A stretch of DNA of 64,000 bases from Halictus rubicundus (GCF_050948215.1 NC_135165.1:3632501-3696500); one strand, 5' to 3'. Shown: positions 11,761 to 23,956, numbered from the stretch's first letter. Made by a program: numbers and translations. Notes: generated by a model not told the origin, from the sequence alone.

Positions 11761-14600
11761 AAAATTGTCGCTAGTCGATCATTGACACTTTGGCGGTCCA
11801 GAGAGTTGTCTTTTATTTAAAAAAAAAGAGCAGCTTCACAGAACAGAAAAATGTCTACTATTTAGTGCATTTTGTAAAAATTTTTGTTGCAGCTCGTCTG
11901 CTGAAATAATTCCAGCTTCGCAGGAAACCCGAAATCGCTCGTTCCACTTCTAAAAAAGTTGAGAGTCACTGTATACGTGTAATTTTATTTTATTTAATTC
12001 GTAACGAGTCCATCAAAAATCAATGTCGAGTCTAGAATTGAACTAACTGTTCATTTGTTGAAGCTTTTAGCCGTGTATTCTGCGTCTTATAAATTCGCTA
12101 CTGTTGTAAATAAAAAAAAAAAAAATAAAAAAATAGCAACATTCACCGTAAAGTCCAGAAAGCCGCTTTGCACCGAATGGTTGTACAATTGACGGAGCAA
12201 CAATCGAGTTGATGCACAGCATGAGAGTGGTACAATTTTTAGTAGGATTAAAATGTGCGCTTTTTTGATCAAAGCTTTTAGTGGATTGCATGCTTCGCGA
12301 ATTCGCACGAGTTGTCAACAATCTGCCGATTTTTATTTGCGTTGCAAATGCTGCTGAACGATAACCCGGGGGGGAAAAAGATAAAAATTCCAAAATTAAC
12401 AGTATTTTTAATTGAAGGAGAGTAGGAAAATTCGACTGTTTGCTTATTCTGCTTTTTTAAAAATATTAATTGAAAATAGCAAAGGATATAGAGAAAATAA
12501 TTTTAGAGCAACAATTTCCTTCGGTTTTACTGTGCGTGGATGACTTAATTGGTTTATGTTTGTTTAATCGGTATTATAAACCCGTCGAGTACGATTTTGG
12601 TATCGTTCATCGATCAAAGGAACCAGACAGGATTTCGGTTCGAGAAACTGTTATGTATCCTTCATTGAGATGTACTGCTCGTCGCGCGGACGCATAAATA
12701 TTATTTTATTATACGGTACGAGTCGCGCCTCGAAGCCTCGCAACGATATTCGAAGAATACTAACGATAAAGCTTTGTGCCGCGAATGCTCCTGTCTGATT
12801 CTACCTATCGATGCACCCGCAATAAAAGATAAGAGCTGTATCTGCGCGGATGTTCGAAATAAGAATATCGGAGACGAGATGCTATCTTGATCTCGATCGG
12901 GCCATAGACGAATTGTATCGTGCCGACAGATTGTATAGAATTTCTCTTAAAAGCTTGCAAACAATTGCATTGAATGCGCGAGATTGAACCGAGACAATAA
13001 CGTGAAGCGAAACTGCTTCATTTCGCAATTACTGTAACAGAATATTTTAATTCTATTCAATTGTACCATAGCATATTTTTTTATTATGTCTTTGGAAGAA
13101 AAATACCACAAAGTTTATCAATATTATCAATATTGAAACAATATTATTCTATTGCAGAAAATCCACCAAGTAAAACTGTAGAATGTAGAAAAATATAAAA
13201 TTGTAGAATGAATATTGGAATATTTGGTTTTGAACGTTCAGAATTATGCAGAGACTATTAGTCGATTTTATAAACGATTACCGAAGTGATGTTAAAAAGT
13301 CCTCTTATAGTTAGCGTCGTTATATCGTAAGGAGAATGTGAAATGATTGTCAAATTTCAATGAATGCATTGAAAAAGATAATATTCCGCACCACCCTCGC
13401 AGAATTTGTTGGCCTGCTTCGGGCATACCAATGAGATATTCGGATCTCCATCACTCGAGGTCGAGTTTTCGTCAGCATTAGACTTCGTGGCGCCATCGTG
13501 TAACTGGCAGCACAGTTCTCGGCGTTCGAGCCACGAAAATTTCATTTTCGTGTCAAGTATCTCGGATACGCTCCGTCATAATACTCCGCTCCAAATACCA
13601 TGCTCTCGATTATGATGAACATTCGTAGCACGTAAACGTGGAAAAAAGTGTCTAGCATCTCTGAGGTTCTATCCGAATTTTGTTGCGGAAATACTCTTTG
13701 TTTACAAGTTGGTATTTAATTGAATTACTCCTGAAAACGTACAGTATTAATTTACATGTTGGAATTCTAACAAATTCTAGTTGGAAACTAACAAAAATTC
13801 TGTTTTGGTTTATCGTCTTTACTTGGACAGCTTTATTTATAGTACTTCAGAAGATGTACAATTGTTTAAGAGGAGCTGAAACCTTCCGAAAATTTTATTT
13901 GCGTATTATTGAATGTTCGTACCCTTCGGGAATTTTTAAAATATTGTTCATAATAGCTTCACAAACTTAATTATCGACTAGTGTTCAACCCTCACCCCCG
14001 GGGTGAAAATTCGCCCATTTTCTGTTTATAAATAACCTTAAATCTATCTTCTTATCTTCTCTCGCGTAAATAGCATTGCAAAATGTATTCATTCAAATTG
14101 TGGACTCATAAACAAACCAGAATTTCTTGTGTAACAATTTCGGAGGACCATAGGAGGGTTAAAATCTGCCAGATATCTCACCGAGACCAACCAGACAGAT
14201 TTTCCTCCATTTCGTAAGCCCCTTAAGAGAACGGACAAGTTTTCATCCAATTTTCTCATACCACGGAATAATCCAGGCGAGAGTAATTCTGCTTGGCAGC
14301 CTATTTAGAACATTCTCAGCATAAACAAGTGTAATACTCTAATCGCCCTACTGGCGACCGTCTGTAACTAGCGCATCGAGGTCGCTGTTAATCACTCGCA
14401 AACGAAAACCTCGGATCTCTTTGAAAAACAAATATCTCTTAACAATAATATCTCCGTTGGCTCCGATAATCGAGTATCCCGGGGACGCGTCGTTCGGTTA
14501 GGGTCACAGGGGTACACACGCATCTTTCCCCATTCTGTTCTATCGATTTCTCGGTAAATTCTACCCTCGGCTTCTCTCACAAAATCGAGTTTTTCCAAAC
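11761..14600. other. Gene-free stretch, nothing firm
   Basis: AT-rich, with only short frames. An A-rich run sits at about 12111-12131. The segment 13985-14162 begins CAACCCTC and ends GAGGGTTAA and may be a decayed TTAA element, but the ends are too short to be sure. Confidence 0.4.
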
Positions 14601-14610
14601 GAGTACTTAC

Positions 14611-15235
14611 TTTCTCGCGTTACGAGCCGCTGTGTTGATTTTTTCCGAAGACTCGAGCTCCTCAGGTTTTGCGATGATCTGCGTCCGGTCGCTGTCTTCG
14701 CATTAGATCCACCGGGGGGAGGGGAGGGCGATTAGGAATGAAACAATGACACTGAATCGTTGCGGGAAAATTCGGTCTTTCGACTGGTTCGATTCGCGAT
14801 TTCTAGTTTTCCTATTTGTTTTTTACTTTTTTTTTGTTGCTCTCGAAGCCACGCAGAAACGAAGATGGTTTCGGTGCACGCGCGAACCACGGGAGGAGAC
14901 TGCGAGGAACGGTGTCGGCGTTCGATTTCCCCCTCTCTCTCTGTCTCTCTCGTTCCTTCTCTCCTCGTTGATCTCTCTCTCTCTCCCCTTGACACCCCCT
15001 CGACGGGGGTGGTGCATGCGCGTGGGCAAACGACGGACGTTGCTGACGCCACTGTCGGCGATGAACGGGAGTTCGTTTTTAGGCGGCTCGATATTGACAG
15101 TGCTCGATTATTGTCCTGTGTGCGATCTCATGGGGACGACGGGGATGATTTTTGGTGATCATGCGTTCACTGCCGTCTCACCGATATTTCCAGCCGTCTC
15201 TGTAAAGGTTCGAAGGAGTGTGTTCCTTTAGGGGG
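14611..15235 (-). promoter_or_regulatory. CpG/GAGA-rich block with a candidate untranslated first exon
   Basis: On the minus strand, sequence between about 14760 and 14614 ends at a strong donor (GAGAAA|GTAAGTACT) and has no sustained frame, so it could be a 5' untranslated exon. Upstream (14930-15000) the plus strand is rich in CTCTCTCT, that is GAGA on the minus strand. It could serve the unrecognised gene downstream as an alternative promoter. This is an inference with no transcript support. Confidence 0.25.
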
Positions 15236-17089
15236 GTTGGAAAAGCAGATCTTCTAATTAATTAAGCCCCACTATCTTTTGCTTTATACAGTCGTCGACA
15301 TTTTGTAAAACTATTTTCTTTTCCTTCGTTTTAGGACGTAAGAAGTAATTTGATAAATGTTACGCTATATAATCTGATCATTGTGGATTTGCAGGCAAAA
15401 CAGAAATTATCTCCATTAATTACTGGAGCTGCAAACATATTTGTCTCTTTCCTTACAAGCATTTTTCAATTCTTTGAACATTTTCACTGTTTTGAATTTG
15501 ATCTAATCATTTGTATTATAATTGTGTAGAATTCGAAGAGATTCCCATTCTCTGAAAATCGACAGAATAAATTTGAAATTGCGAAGGGCTGATTTCCAGT
15601 GACACATTTTCCACGAGAGTTTTTTTCCATGTTCTTTTTATTGTTGACACAAGATGGACGAGTAAACGGAGCACATAGAAGTTGGAATGAACGAGCAAAC
15701 TGGCGCTGCTGGTATTAAAACGGAGTCAATTATATCTCGTTCTCCGATACTTTGTTTTACGAGGCTGATGATTAAACTTCATTGTCCTGGATTCTATTGT
15801 TTGTTGCTATGCGTCGGGGAGAAGGAGAAGCTGCCGTTTGAAAGCAGAAAGACTGTCTAGAGTAAAGTATAGCTCAGTCATGTTTACACTTCACTATAAG
15901 AGATCGAGGTTATTAAAGTCCTTAATCGTATCGCGCAAATGAAATTCAATAATTTCCTTCCTTAAAAATTTCGCTAGTCTTCCTTGCTAAAATGTATGAA
16001 CAATTTAACATCGACAGTTTGTACGCATTGTCTGCGAATTAGAAATATAATTGTCCCAATTCTTCGAATTGTTTAAAGATAAAAGGTAAGTATGTTTTTT
16101 TTTCGATTGAAATCATTGCATCAAAACATTGTGTTCTGCGGTTTTGCATGGAGTCAACGACCGGGAAACGAGTTTCTACTGTATCGCCACGTAATCGCGA
16201 TACTACGCGAATAATTCAGATATTACTCATAAGGCTGTGTCGATACGATACACATCGTGCATATAATTTATACTGAATCAGTTTGCAGGAAGCATAAATA
16301 CTGCGATAGATTGCAGTCATAGTTTTCTGATCCAGATTCTCATTGCAGAATTCCCTTTACTTTACTTTTGATTGCACGGCCGAGAACAGAATGTGTGTAT
16401 CTCTCCACGTTGAAAAGAGAATTCTGGGAGATCTTAATTAGTGACTTTGGTAACGAGTAAAGTAAAATAATTCATGAACTGAAACGGCTAGTTTAGACTC
16501 AGTCAACGCATCGAGAACAGCAAACAAGGCTTCCACTAATTAATCACGAGTTAGTCGCGAGTCAGTACACAGGCTTCTGTACTTACAGTTACACAGTCAA
16601 TATAGATCATTACGGAAGTCTTACTACTTAAGCTTCGTGTGAAGAAATGAGCAGCATTAAATGTTAGTGAATTTAGACAACTATTTAATTTAAGGTAAGC
16701 TTGGATTTAAGTTTAATCGCAACTCAATATTGTAATAGTACAATTCTAGTTCAAAGAAACATTGCTTCAGCACAGAATGCATGTGTAGAGAAATAATATA
16801 TTTGACTGAAAAGATATTTTTATATGTGTTATTAATTCTTATTAAAATTTCATTAACGAGGATAGATATTAATTCCGAAGCCTGGTCTACTCCTATACCT
16901 CGTCTGTGCTTGTACGGAGAAGATCTTAAACTCGACGGTTACCATGTGCGATAACAAACACGGTTACCGACCGCAAAATGCATGTTACCTGTAAACATTT
17001 ATATTATATTTTAACACGATCCAATTTATGTAAGAATGAGCAATGAATAAATAAAGAGCAATGTCAATGAAAAGGCGTTAATTATTGAA
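15236..17089. other. Gene-free stretch, nothing recognised
   Basis: AT-rich DNA with no open frame over about 60 codons that looks coding, no tandem array and no inverted-repeat element identified. Confidence 0.5.
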
Positions 17090-18004
17090 CCCTGAAATTT
17101 TCCCGAAATTCCGAAATATTCGTGCCACCTCCTTTAATATCATGTTCTCCTAATAAAAAGTCCAATTTCCGAAAAATTTCGGAAAATTTTCGACCGTCTG
17201 GCTTGTCGTTGACTTGCACTACTAAATTTCGAAAATTTTCGAGCGTCTGACTCGACGTTGACTTGTACTACTGAAATTCGGATACCTCCTTTGATATCAT
17301 GTTCTCCTAATACAAAGTTAAAATTTCCGAATTTTTTCGGAATTTCGACCGTCTGGCTTGTCGTTGACTTGTACCACTTAATTTCCTAGAAATTTCGAGC
17401 GTCTGACTCGACGTTGACTTGTACTACTGAAATTCAGATACCTCCTTTGATATCATGTTCTCCTAATACAAAGTTAAAATTTCCGAAAATTTTCGGAATT
17501 TCGACCGTCTGGCTTGTCGTTGACTTGTACCACTTAATTTCCGAGAATTTTCGAGCGTCTGACTCGACGTTGACTTGTACTACTGAAATTCGGATACCTC
17601 CTTTGATATCATGTTCTCCTAATACAAAAGTTAAAATTTCCGAAAATTTTCGGAATTTTCGACCGTCTGGCTTGTCGTTGACTTGTACCACTTAATTTCC
17701 GAGAATTTTCGAGCGTCTGACTCGACGTTGACTTGTACTACTGAATTTCGGATACCTCCTTCGATATCATGTTCTCCTAATACAAAAGTTTAATTTTCCG
17801 AAAATTTTCGAAATTTTTCGGAATTTCGGCCGTCTGACTTGTCGTAGACTTATACTACTGAATTTTCGTGCCACCTCCTTTGATATTATGTTCTCCTAAT
17901 ACAAAGTTGGATTTTAAGAATTTTCGAATGTTTTCGCAATTTTTCGGATTTCTACTAGGAGAACATGATACCAAAAGAGGTGGCACCAAATTTTCGTGTC
18001 AGGG
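17090..18004. mobile_element. Foldback-type element with internal 156-bp tandem repeat
   Basis: The left end begins CCCTGAAATTTT and contains GTGCCACCTCCTTTAATAT and CATGTTCTCCTAAT. The right end carries the inverted counterpart (AGGAGAACATGATACC, AGAGGTGGCACC) and closes GTGTCAGGG. Between the arms, CCTCCTTTGATATCATG recurs at 17128, 17285, 17441, 17597, 17755 and 17874: a period of 156-158 bp, with a shorter last unit. Each unit itself contains two related half-units (CGACCGTCTGGCTTGTCG and CGAGCGTCTGACTCGACG). No transposase is present. Confidence 0.8.
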
Positions 18005-18510
18005 TGTGGAAAAAAGAACACATTAACTGTTGTAACTCATATTCTTTATTTCTCATTAAATAAATTACAATAATAAACGTGTACATATAGAAAATAGAAC
18101 AAAATAGAACTAAAATATATCAAAGTACTACAGCAAGTCTTCTCCTCTGGCCTGACAGCTTACTGAACGCGAAAAATACTCGCAGGAACTGAAAAAGAAA
18201 GACGCGCTAATTAGAGTTAATTAGAGTTGGGTACAGCTTGTATTGTTGCTCTAAACACGAAAAGAGTGAAAAGATCCATATCAAATCGGGACTGTAGAGC
18301 CCGGCGGATGTGAGTCAAAAAACTACATTGGGTGATTAGTCTACTTCTGTACCTCGTCTGTGGTGTTGAATCTGATCCGGGCTAGTATTTAGTGTGGTGG
18401 CAGCACTATACGTCATTTATTTCCTCTCTGGTTTCGTCTGCACATTCTATGGCGCAGAATTCTGCAGCTAAATTCACGGGACACTATTTCTATGCACGTG
18501 CGCACTGTTA

Positions 18511-18612
18511 ATGCTGGTTTTCGGAAAACCCCGGAGTTTCACATTGCTCTGTGCTCTATTTCAACGTTTTCATGTAAACGATGGGCAATTGGTAAATGAG
18601 AAACATACTCCG
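18511..18612 (+). other. Candidate 5' UTR exon end of SMIM13, with upstream ORF
   Basis: A donor, CTCCG|GTAAGT, follows 18612 and could pair with the acceptor CTTGCCAG| before 18855, giving a 242-bp 5' UTR intron. An ATG at 18511 would open an upstream ORF that runs through this junction and stops 17 codons into the next exon. The start of the exon is not defined. Support is splice consensus only. Confidence 0.3.
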
Positions 18613-18854
18613 GTAAGTTACATGCGAAAAAACCTTGGAAAATTATACATTTCGCTAAATCATAGCGATGAGACTGGCTTGCTTGATTGGAGGGGGAAAA
18701 AATTCTTAACCTATACTCGTGCTAACTCCGTCGCAATTCAAAATGGCGTGTCATCAACGAGCGAAAAGCCGTAGATAAATTCGCGAGCTACCGCGTTCTG
18801 CTAAGTTTGTCGTTGGGGTGTTCCTATATTTGGTGAATTTATTTCTCTTGCCAG

Positions 18855-18952
18855 GAAAGCAAGAAACAGAAAAAGGTTATGACACTGTTCCCGTGTACGT
18901 CGTCCTAGGAAGTCCGTTTAGTATAATTCGTAGTCGAAGTGCGAATTTAATA
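18855..18952 (+). promoter_or_regulatory. Probable 5' UTR part of SMIM13 exon
   Basis: It begins after a good acceptor (TTTCTCTTGCCAG) and runs to the SMIM13 start codon. The ATG has A at -3 (TAATAATGC), a favourable insect context. Confidence 0.4.
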
Positions 18953-19829
18953 ATGCAGGAAATCGTCCTGGCAGCCTTCTCCGTGATATCGAGTCTGCTC
19001 ATAGTATTTGGCCTGGTGCTGCTGGGTAAGAACGATTGATAGTAACGTTCTATTATTGCTCTGACTATTTCGAGACATTGTTGCCCGTGCTGTCGAGCAG
19101 TCATATAGTTTACGAGTCGAACATATACAACTGCAAGACTTTTGACTCAATACTTAACCTCTACCGTCACGTGTATTGTTTCTCCCAATCACTATTTTTA
19201 TTGTTAGTTGAAAAAAATGTCAATATTTATTTACCTTGTGTTGCACTCGAGTGGACTGTCATTGAGAAGCTACCATCAATTACTTTGTGCCGGTCTTCGT
19301 TGTACAGCTTCCGTTATTTATGCGAAGAGAACAACTCATTCTCCGAAAAAGAATACATAGTCGTTTTATATTAAAAAAAGAGCAGAACTCTGTATTGCAG
19401 AAGGAGAAATACAATTGAATATTTACTTTTATACGTGGTATTGTAAAACGAATTTTTCTCATTTGAGGGTTCATTTAAAAAAGAAACAAGTTTATTCAAT
19501 TTACCTGAGACACTTGTAGAATCACCCTTCTTCCATTTGTACCATGCGTACTGGGTCATCCTCTAGTTTTGATTTAGTGTTATGGATAATTTTGGAGTAA
19601 ATTTATATATCTTGTTACATTTCTTTACATATCTTCCAAATGATTTGTAGACATACCTTCATAGAAACATTCATATGTTCTTTTTTTCACAGGTTGGTAT
19701 TTAGTCTGGAAGTTTTTCCTTTCAAGATTCCGCTTTGTCCGAGAGCTGATGGGTGGAATTAGCGAATCTTCCTCAGTCAACGATTTAAAGAATGGTAGAT
19801 CACGCATAAAGAAAATTCGCAGAGATTGA
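18953..19829 (+). CDS. SMIM13: SMIM13-like small integral membrane protein (two coding exons)
   Basis: Exon 1 is 18953-19025 and exon 2 is 19693-19829, joined in phase 1 (CTG G|GTAAG ... TTTTTTTCACAG|GT TGG) to give 69 residues. Residues 2-24 form one hydrophobic segment (IVLAAFSVISSLLIVFGLVL). It is followed directly by GWYLVWKFFLSRFRFVRELM and a short polar, basic tail. That juxtamembrane block matches what I know of vertebrate SMIM13 (GWYFVWHLFLSKFKFLREL), which fixes the identity. The role of the family is unknown; it is a single-pass membrane protein. The insect tail is shorter than the human one. Naa10 starts 105 bp downstream on the same strand. I see no AATAAA between the two. Confidence 0.85.
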
Positions 19830-19934
19830 AGTTTTGCTTGAAAACATAAGAAGAACAGTTAGACAACGTTTAAGGGACGCATTCAGTTGGAGAAGAGTAT
19901 TATTCGTGTATCCGCAACATTTTCGTTTGCAAAG

Positions 19935-20486
19935 ATGTCTATAAACATCCGCTGTGCAACAACGGACGATTTGCTGAACATACAGCACTGTAATTTGCAT
20001 TGTTTGCCTGAGAATTATCAAATGAAATATTATTTGTACCATGCTCTTTCTTGGCCACAACTGAGCTATGTGGCTGAGGATGAAAAAGGCAGGATAGTAG
20101 GCTATGTCCTCGCCAAGATGGAGGAGGATTGCGAAGACAATCCTCACGGTCACATTACCAGTTTGGCAGTGAAACGATCTCACAGAAGACTTGGTATAGC
20201 CCAGAAGCTTATGAATCAGGCTTCCAGGGCGATGGTAGAATGCTTTGGAGCAAAATACGTGTCGCTACACGTACGTAGAAGTAACAGGGCAGCTTTAAAT
20301 TTGTACACAAGCAGTTTACAGTTCGAGGTATCGGAAGTAGAACCTAAATACTATGCGGACGGAGAAGATGCTTACGCTATGAAACGAGATCTCAGCAGTT
20401 TTCACATGGGAAAGAACGCTTCTAAAGAGAAAATGAACAAGGATGGCAATACGCATACGCACACTGGACGATGCTGCGATCGTTAA
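19935..20486 (+). CDS. Naa10: N-alpha-acetyltransferase 10 (NatA catalytic subunit)
   Basis: A single uninterrupted frame of 183 codons. NAA10 with its NAA15 partner acetylates the N-termini of nascent proteins after Met removal at the ribosome (family knowledge). The GNAT fold is evident: [10 protein letters not shown] at 24-33 near the substrate site, [10 protein letters not shown] at 40-49, the beta-4 segment [14 protein letters not shown] at 72-85, and the acetyl-CoA pyrophosphate loop RRLGIA at 84-89. [18 protein letters not shown] and [20 protein letters not shown] complete it. The start ATG has AAAG before it. Human NAA10 is about 235 residues; here the core is complete and the C-terminal tail is short (about 25 residues, Lys- and His-containing). 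No intron interrupts the frame, and the gene is packed against SMIM13. Confidence 0.95.
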   Translation: MSINIRCATTDDLLNIQHCNLHCLPENYQMKYYLYHALSWPQLSYVAEDEKGRIVGYVLAKMEEDCEDNPHGHITSLAVKRSHRRLGIAQKLMNQASRAMVECFGAKYVSLHVRRSNRAALNLYTSSLQFEVSEVEPKYYADGEDAYAMKRDLSSFHMGKNASKEKMNKDGNTHTHTGRCCDR

Positions 20487-20592
20487 TAATTTGTTTTGGA
20501 TATTTACATACATTAAATGATTTTTTGCATTATTAGTTCCATACTGTTTGGATCTAAATCTGTGTCATTTGTGCATATTTTTATAAATAAAT
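20487..20592 (+). terminator. Naa10 3' UTR with poly(A) signal
   Basis: AATAAA occurs at about 20585-20590 (ATAAATAAATATG), about 100 bp after the Naa10 stop. A second AATAAA lies near 20908. Confidence 0.55.
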
Positions 20593-23334
20593 ATGCATTG
20601 GTAATACCGTGAAAAATACCGTAAGTCGAGCATGATGGCTTGAATGTTTGACCTGTACATTATCACACGAACTTTACAAATACTGGGTAAAGTGTTTGCA
20701 TCTATTCAAGCCTTACCTGAGACGTATAAAAATATTCTATATGCAGCTAGCAAGGGATGTTCTGTTGATACGTAAACAGGGGGGTTACATCAGAGACATC
20801 TAAACTATTGTATGTACTTTCATGCAAATTAAGTTGGAAGTTTCTAATAAATGTATCACTGCGTATCGATATACTGTGTTATCTGAAAACAAAACCCTGG
20901 AAACTTAATAAAAGCATAAGCTGAAACTATCAGGTCATTATGATTTCTTGTATATTTAATGAATCTTTATTGAACCAGTGAAACTATAATATACAAATAA
21001 CTCGTCAGTATACAAAATTATCACCCAGACGTCACCAAGCAAATGAAGTGCAAGATGATACCAACTTTTTCAACTCAAAACGTTCCGCAATGCATTTGTC
21101 GTTCAAAATTTCGGTCCGTGTCTCTGCAAAAACAAATCCAATCCGTTTGTTCTGTCTGTAAATATTTTCGCAGTTCTTTGAGTATAATTCAATGCTTAAA
21201 CGTTAAGATTTGATATTGCACGATTTTTTCAAATGCTTTTATTTACCTGTTGCGTCGATATATTATTGTATTTATGTCTACACTGTATAGGAATAATTGT
21301 GTCTGTACGCGTGTATGTGTACGTATGTATGTATGTGTCTGTATGTATATATATACCTAATAACAGGCAGTATATATATACTTATGTACATATTAAACGC
21401 CCTCGAAGCGATACTATTCATTCGGTTCAAAGGACACGTGAATCCCAAGTGAAACTTTGATTAATCTTCAAATTCGCTGGTTAATATGCTTGATTAAATT
21501 TCTAGACGTTGATTAGCATTTAACTTCGTCACTTAGAACGATAATTCGAAAAATTAACGAAGTTCTCGATACTGCGACAGGCTCTATCAGTATAATTCCT
21601 TCACGATTATTATACTTCTAAGAACATCGATCGCAAAACGTATTTTAGCACGAAAGAATTCCAGGTACAATGTACAAAGGTTGAATCGAGGAGAACGTTA
21701 CAAAACGATAAGGTTTTTACTTCGTTCGGCCGATAATACATATTTATATACGTGTCATACGTTTCGATATCAAAGGTAAATTGTCTGCTTAACGATACGT
21801 CACGATTATCGGGGATACGATTCAACAAGAATGATAAGCACCTATTTAGTGTCGACTATGTATAAATCCTAAATATACATTAATTCTAACTGCCTTGAAT
21901 GCCTGTTATCTTACAAAAAAACACGTCGCCAATAAATTATAATACAAGTACGTAAACGAGGTTCGTGTTCACGCGATATGACCGATTAATATACTTTCTA
22001 AAAAATAAACTACATGTATAAGCCTATCGTGGTAAATACTCTAAATACGGATCATCTCCTGAAAGTACATATTTTCGTTAATTGTGTAAATCGATAATCA
22101 TGTATCTTAGTTGAATATCGCACGATTTTCTCTGTTCTCGGTGTATTTCGGGGCGCTTTCACGTTTCAGCGATCTCTCCGGTGTTTCTCCGTGACCAAAA
22201 AGAAAAAAGGAGACAAAAGGCTGCATTATAAATGTGCGGTTGTCAATTACCTCTCTAAAGGCAGCGTACAGGGAGAAATAACTCCCAGGGGAACAGTGAA
22301 CCAAAAAGGATTTCACTGAATTTCTGTTAAATGCACAATCTTTTCGGTACACGCACGTTAACGAAACTTTTTAACATTCGCTGATAGAGCATCGTACTTT
22401 TATTGAATTAATGTTTTCGTAGCCCTTGTAAGGAGAGCGTAAATCGAATCATCGTTGGAATGATTGTAAACAGTCTAGAAATTTCATGTTTCGGGTGTTC
22501 TTTTCTTCTTCACAGTCTCCGATGTGGATTTGTAATTTGGAAAGGTCGTAAAAAGGACCGCCACGAAAAAGTCGTGTTCCGGTAATAAAATCTTATAAAA
22601 GTTCGTCAAAATCGGCCTCTAAAAGACGTGCTCGTAGTTCGCACAGTACTTTACGAATTCGTTTGTAAATATGAACGCACGATCACGGGCGTAACAACAT
22701 CTTGACGATTTTGGACTACCGATGCTTTAGTGTTGGAACCTTGTACCGGTTTCCTGGTAATAATCCCGAGCATGTTTTTAATAAACGAAACAATTACCAA
22801 ACGAGAGAGGCACAAATACAGAGCTGTTCGACGAGTGTTATCAACACGGCTACAATCATATCGAACACGCTGGCAATGACAACGGCGCATTACATTTGAA
22901 ACGAACCTCGACTTGAGAATCATTTCAAACATATCCTACACTTGCTATGATGTCTCTTATGCTGTTTTACTCCACACTTTTAGCTAACGAACGACACGGT
23001 TACATGTGTTTCCTATAAAAGGATACATTTTGTCTATATTCTCGAGTATACAATGGTTCAATGATTCTTATCATTTCGACTAGACAAGGTGTCCCAAAAT
23101 TCGTGATGCAACACGAGGCAGGGAAACCAAGCCAAACATAGAAAATAAAACTTGGAGAATAAATTGTTCCCTTACCCAATTGAGGCACCCTGTATAGTAG
23201 CTAATAGTAGCACGAATTATTGAAGCAGAGCGTACATTACAAAAACACTTGTTTCGAAAGAGGTTTCCTTATATTCTAGGGTCCTGTGCTTTGGCAGTTG
23301 CATAGTTCTAAGTATCCATAGGCCTCGAGAGTTA
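20593..23334. other. Intergenic stretch between converging genes
   Basis: AT-rich, with no convincing coding frame. A TG/TA-rich low-complexity run sits at about 21300-21390 (GTATGTATGTATGTG and TATATATATA). A short MITE-like segment lies at 23088-23197. Part of this could be alternative long 3' UTR of the genes on either side. Confidence 0.45.
23088..23197. mobile_element. Short MITE-like inverted repeat (degenerate)
   Basis: The left end ACAAGGTGTCCCAAAATT and the right end CAATTGAGGCACCCTGTA are imperfect inverted copies about 110 bp apart. They resemble the CAGGGTGTCCC ends at 2192-2339. Confidence 0.45.
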
Positions 23335-23340
23335 TTTATT
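23335..23340 (-). terminator. Poly(A) signal on the minus strand
   Basis: AATAAA on the minus strand lies 15 bp after the stop of the 78-codon ORF and about 617 bp after the CAS stop codon. It could serve either or both. Confidence 0.45.
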
Positions 23341-23355
23341 GCGATGAACAAGAGC

Positions 23356-23592
23356 TTAGTTTAGTCGATCAAAATGTTTCAGTCTGTGTTGCAATTTTTC
23401 TATCCGTGGTCCAAATTCGTTTTGCTGCCAATTGAGCCGAGGCTGATGCTCTGAGCCAAGCATGTTCAAGCCAAGAAGCGCATTCCTATCTTTCAAAAAC
23501 CAAAGTTTCTCACTTTTCTCGTACCTGGTGAGACCCAGAAACAGCTTTTGGACATACTTGGCCCACACTTGACTCAAATAAGTAGGTTCCAT
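23356..23592 (-). CDS. Unrecognised 78-residue ORF downstream of CAS
   Basis: ATG at 23592 (GTGATAATGG, A at -3) to TAA at 23356. The predicted peptide begins MEPTYLSQVWAKYVQKLFLG and is rich in Trp, Lys, Leu and Gln; its end (IEKLQHRLKHF) is amphipathic. It has no signal peptide or membrane segment. It starts 364 bp after the CAS stop on the same strand, and AATAAA follows its stop by 15 bp. It may be an independent small gene, a second cistron, or simply an open stretch within CAS 3' UTR. I recognise no family. Confidence 0.35.
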   Translation of the reverse strand: MEPTYLSQVWAKYVQKLFLGLTRYEKSEKLWFLKDRNALLGLNMLGSEHQPRLNWQQNEFGPRIEKLQHRLKHFDRLN

Positions 23593-23956
23593 TATCACCG
23601 TAGGAGTACAAAAAAGAAACGTATCTCGTCTCCTGTATCGAAAATCTTACAGAGACTTTAGTCTGTGTGGATTACATTCTTCTCCCTTTTATCTCTATCC
23701 ACCTGTTCTTTCGATTACCATCGAACTCGCGACTCGAGAGTCTGATCGAGCGGTAACGACAGCTGCCGACGAGTTTAGTTCTTGCTCTACTTATCCGAAC
23801 ATCTTTTTCGAAACAGAAACTGATTTGACCATCAAGCCGATCCAAGGAACTTGCACGCGAAAAAAAGTCTTTGTAGAATAAGAATGAAGCTTGCTAACTT
23901 TCGCGTATGGTCAGCCTCCTCCGTGTCGATGACGAGGACCTCTGACCGTTGGACGT

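Noticed and set aside
17414..17695. Repeated frames within the 156-bp array on both strands
   Set aside because: They run through tandem units of a foldback element on both strands and have no protein-like features.
21233..21460. Frame rich in Tyr/Val/Cys over the GTATGTATGT run
   Set aside because: Translation of a TG/TA low-complexity stretch.
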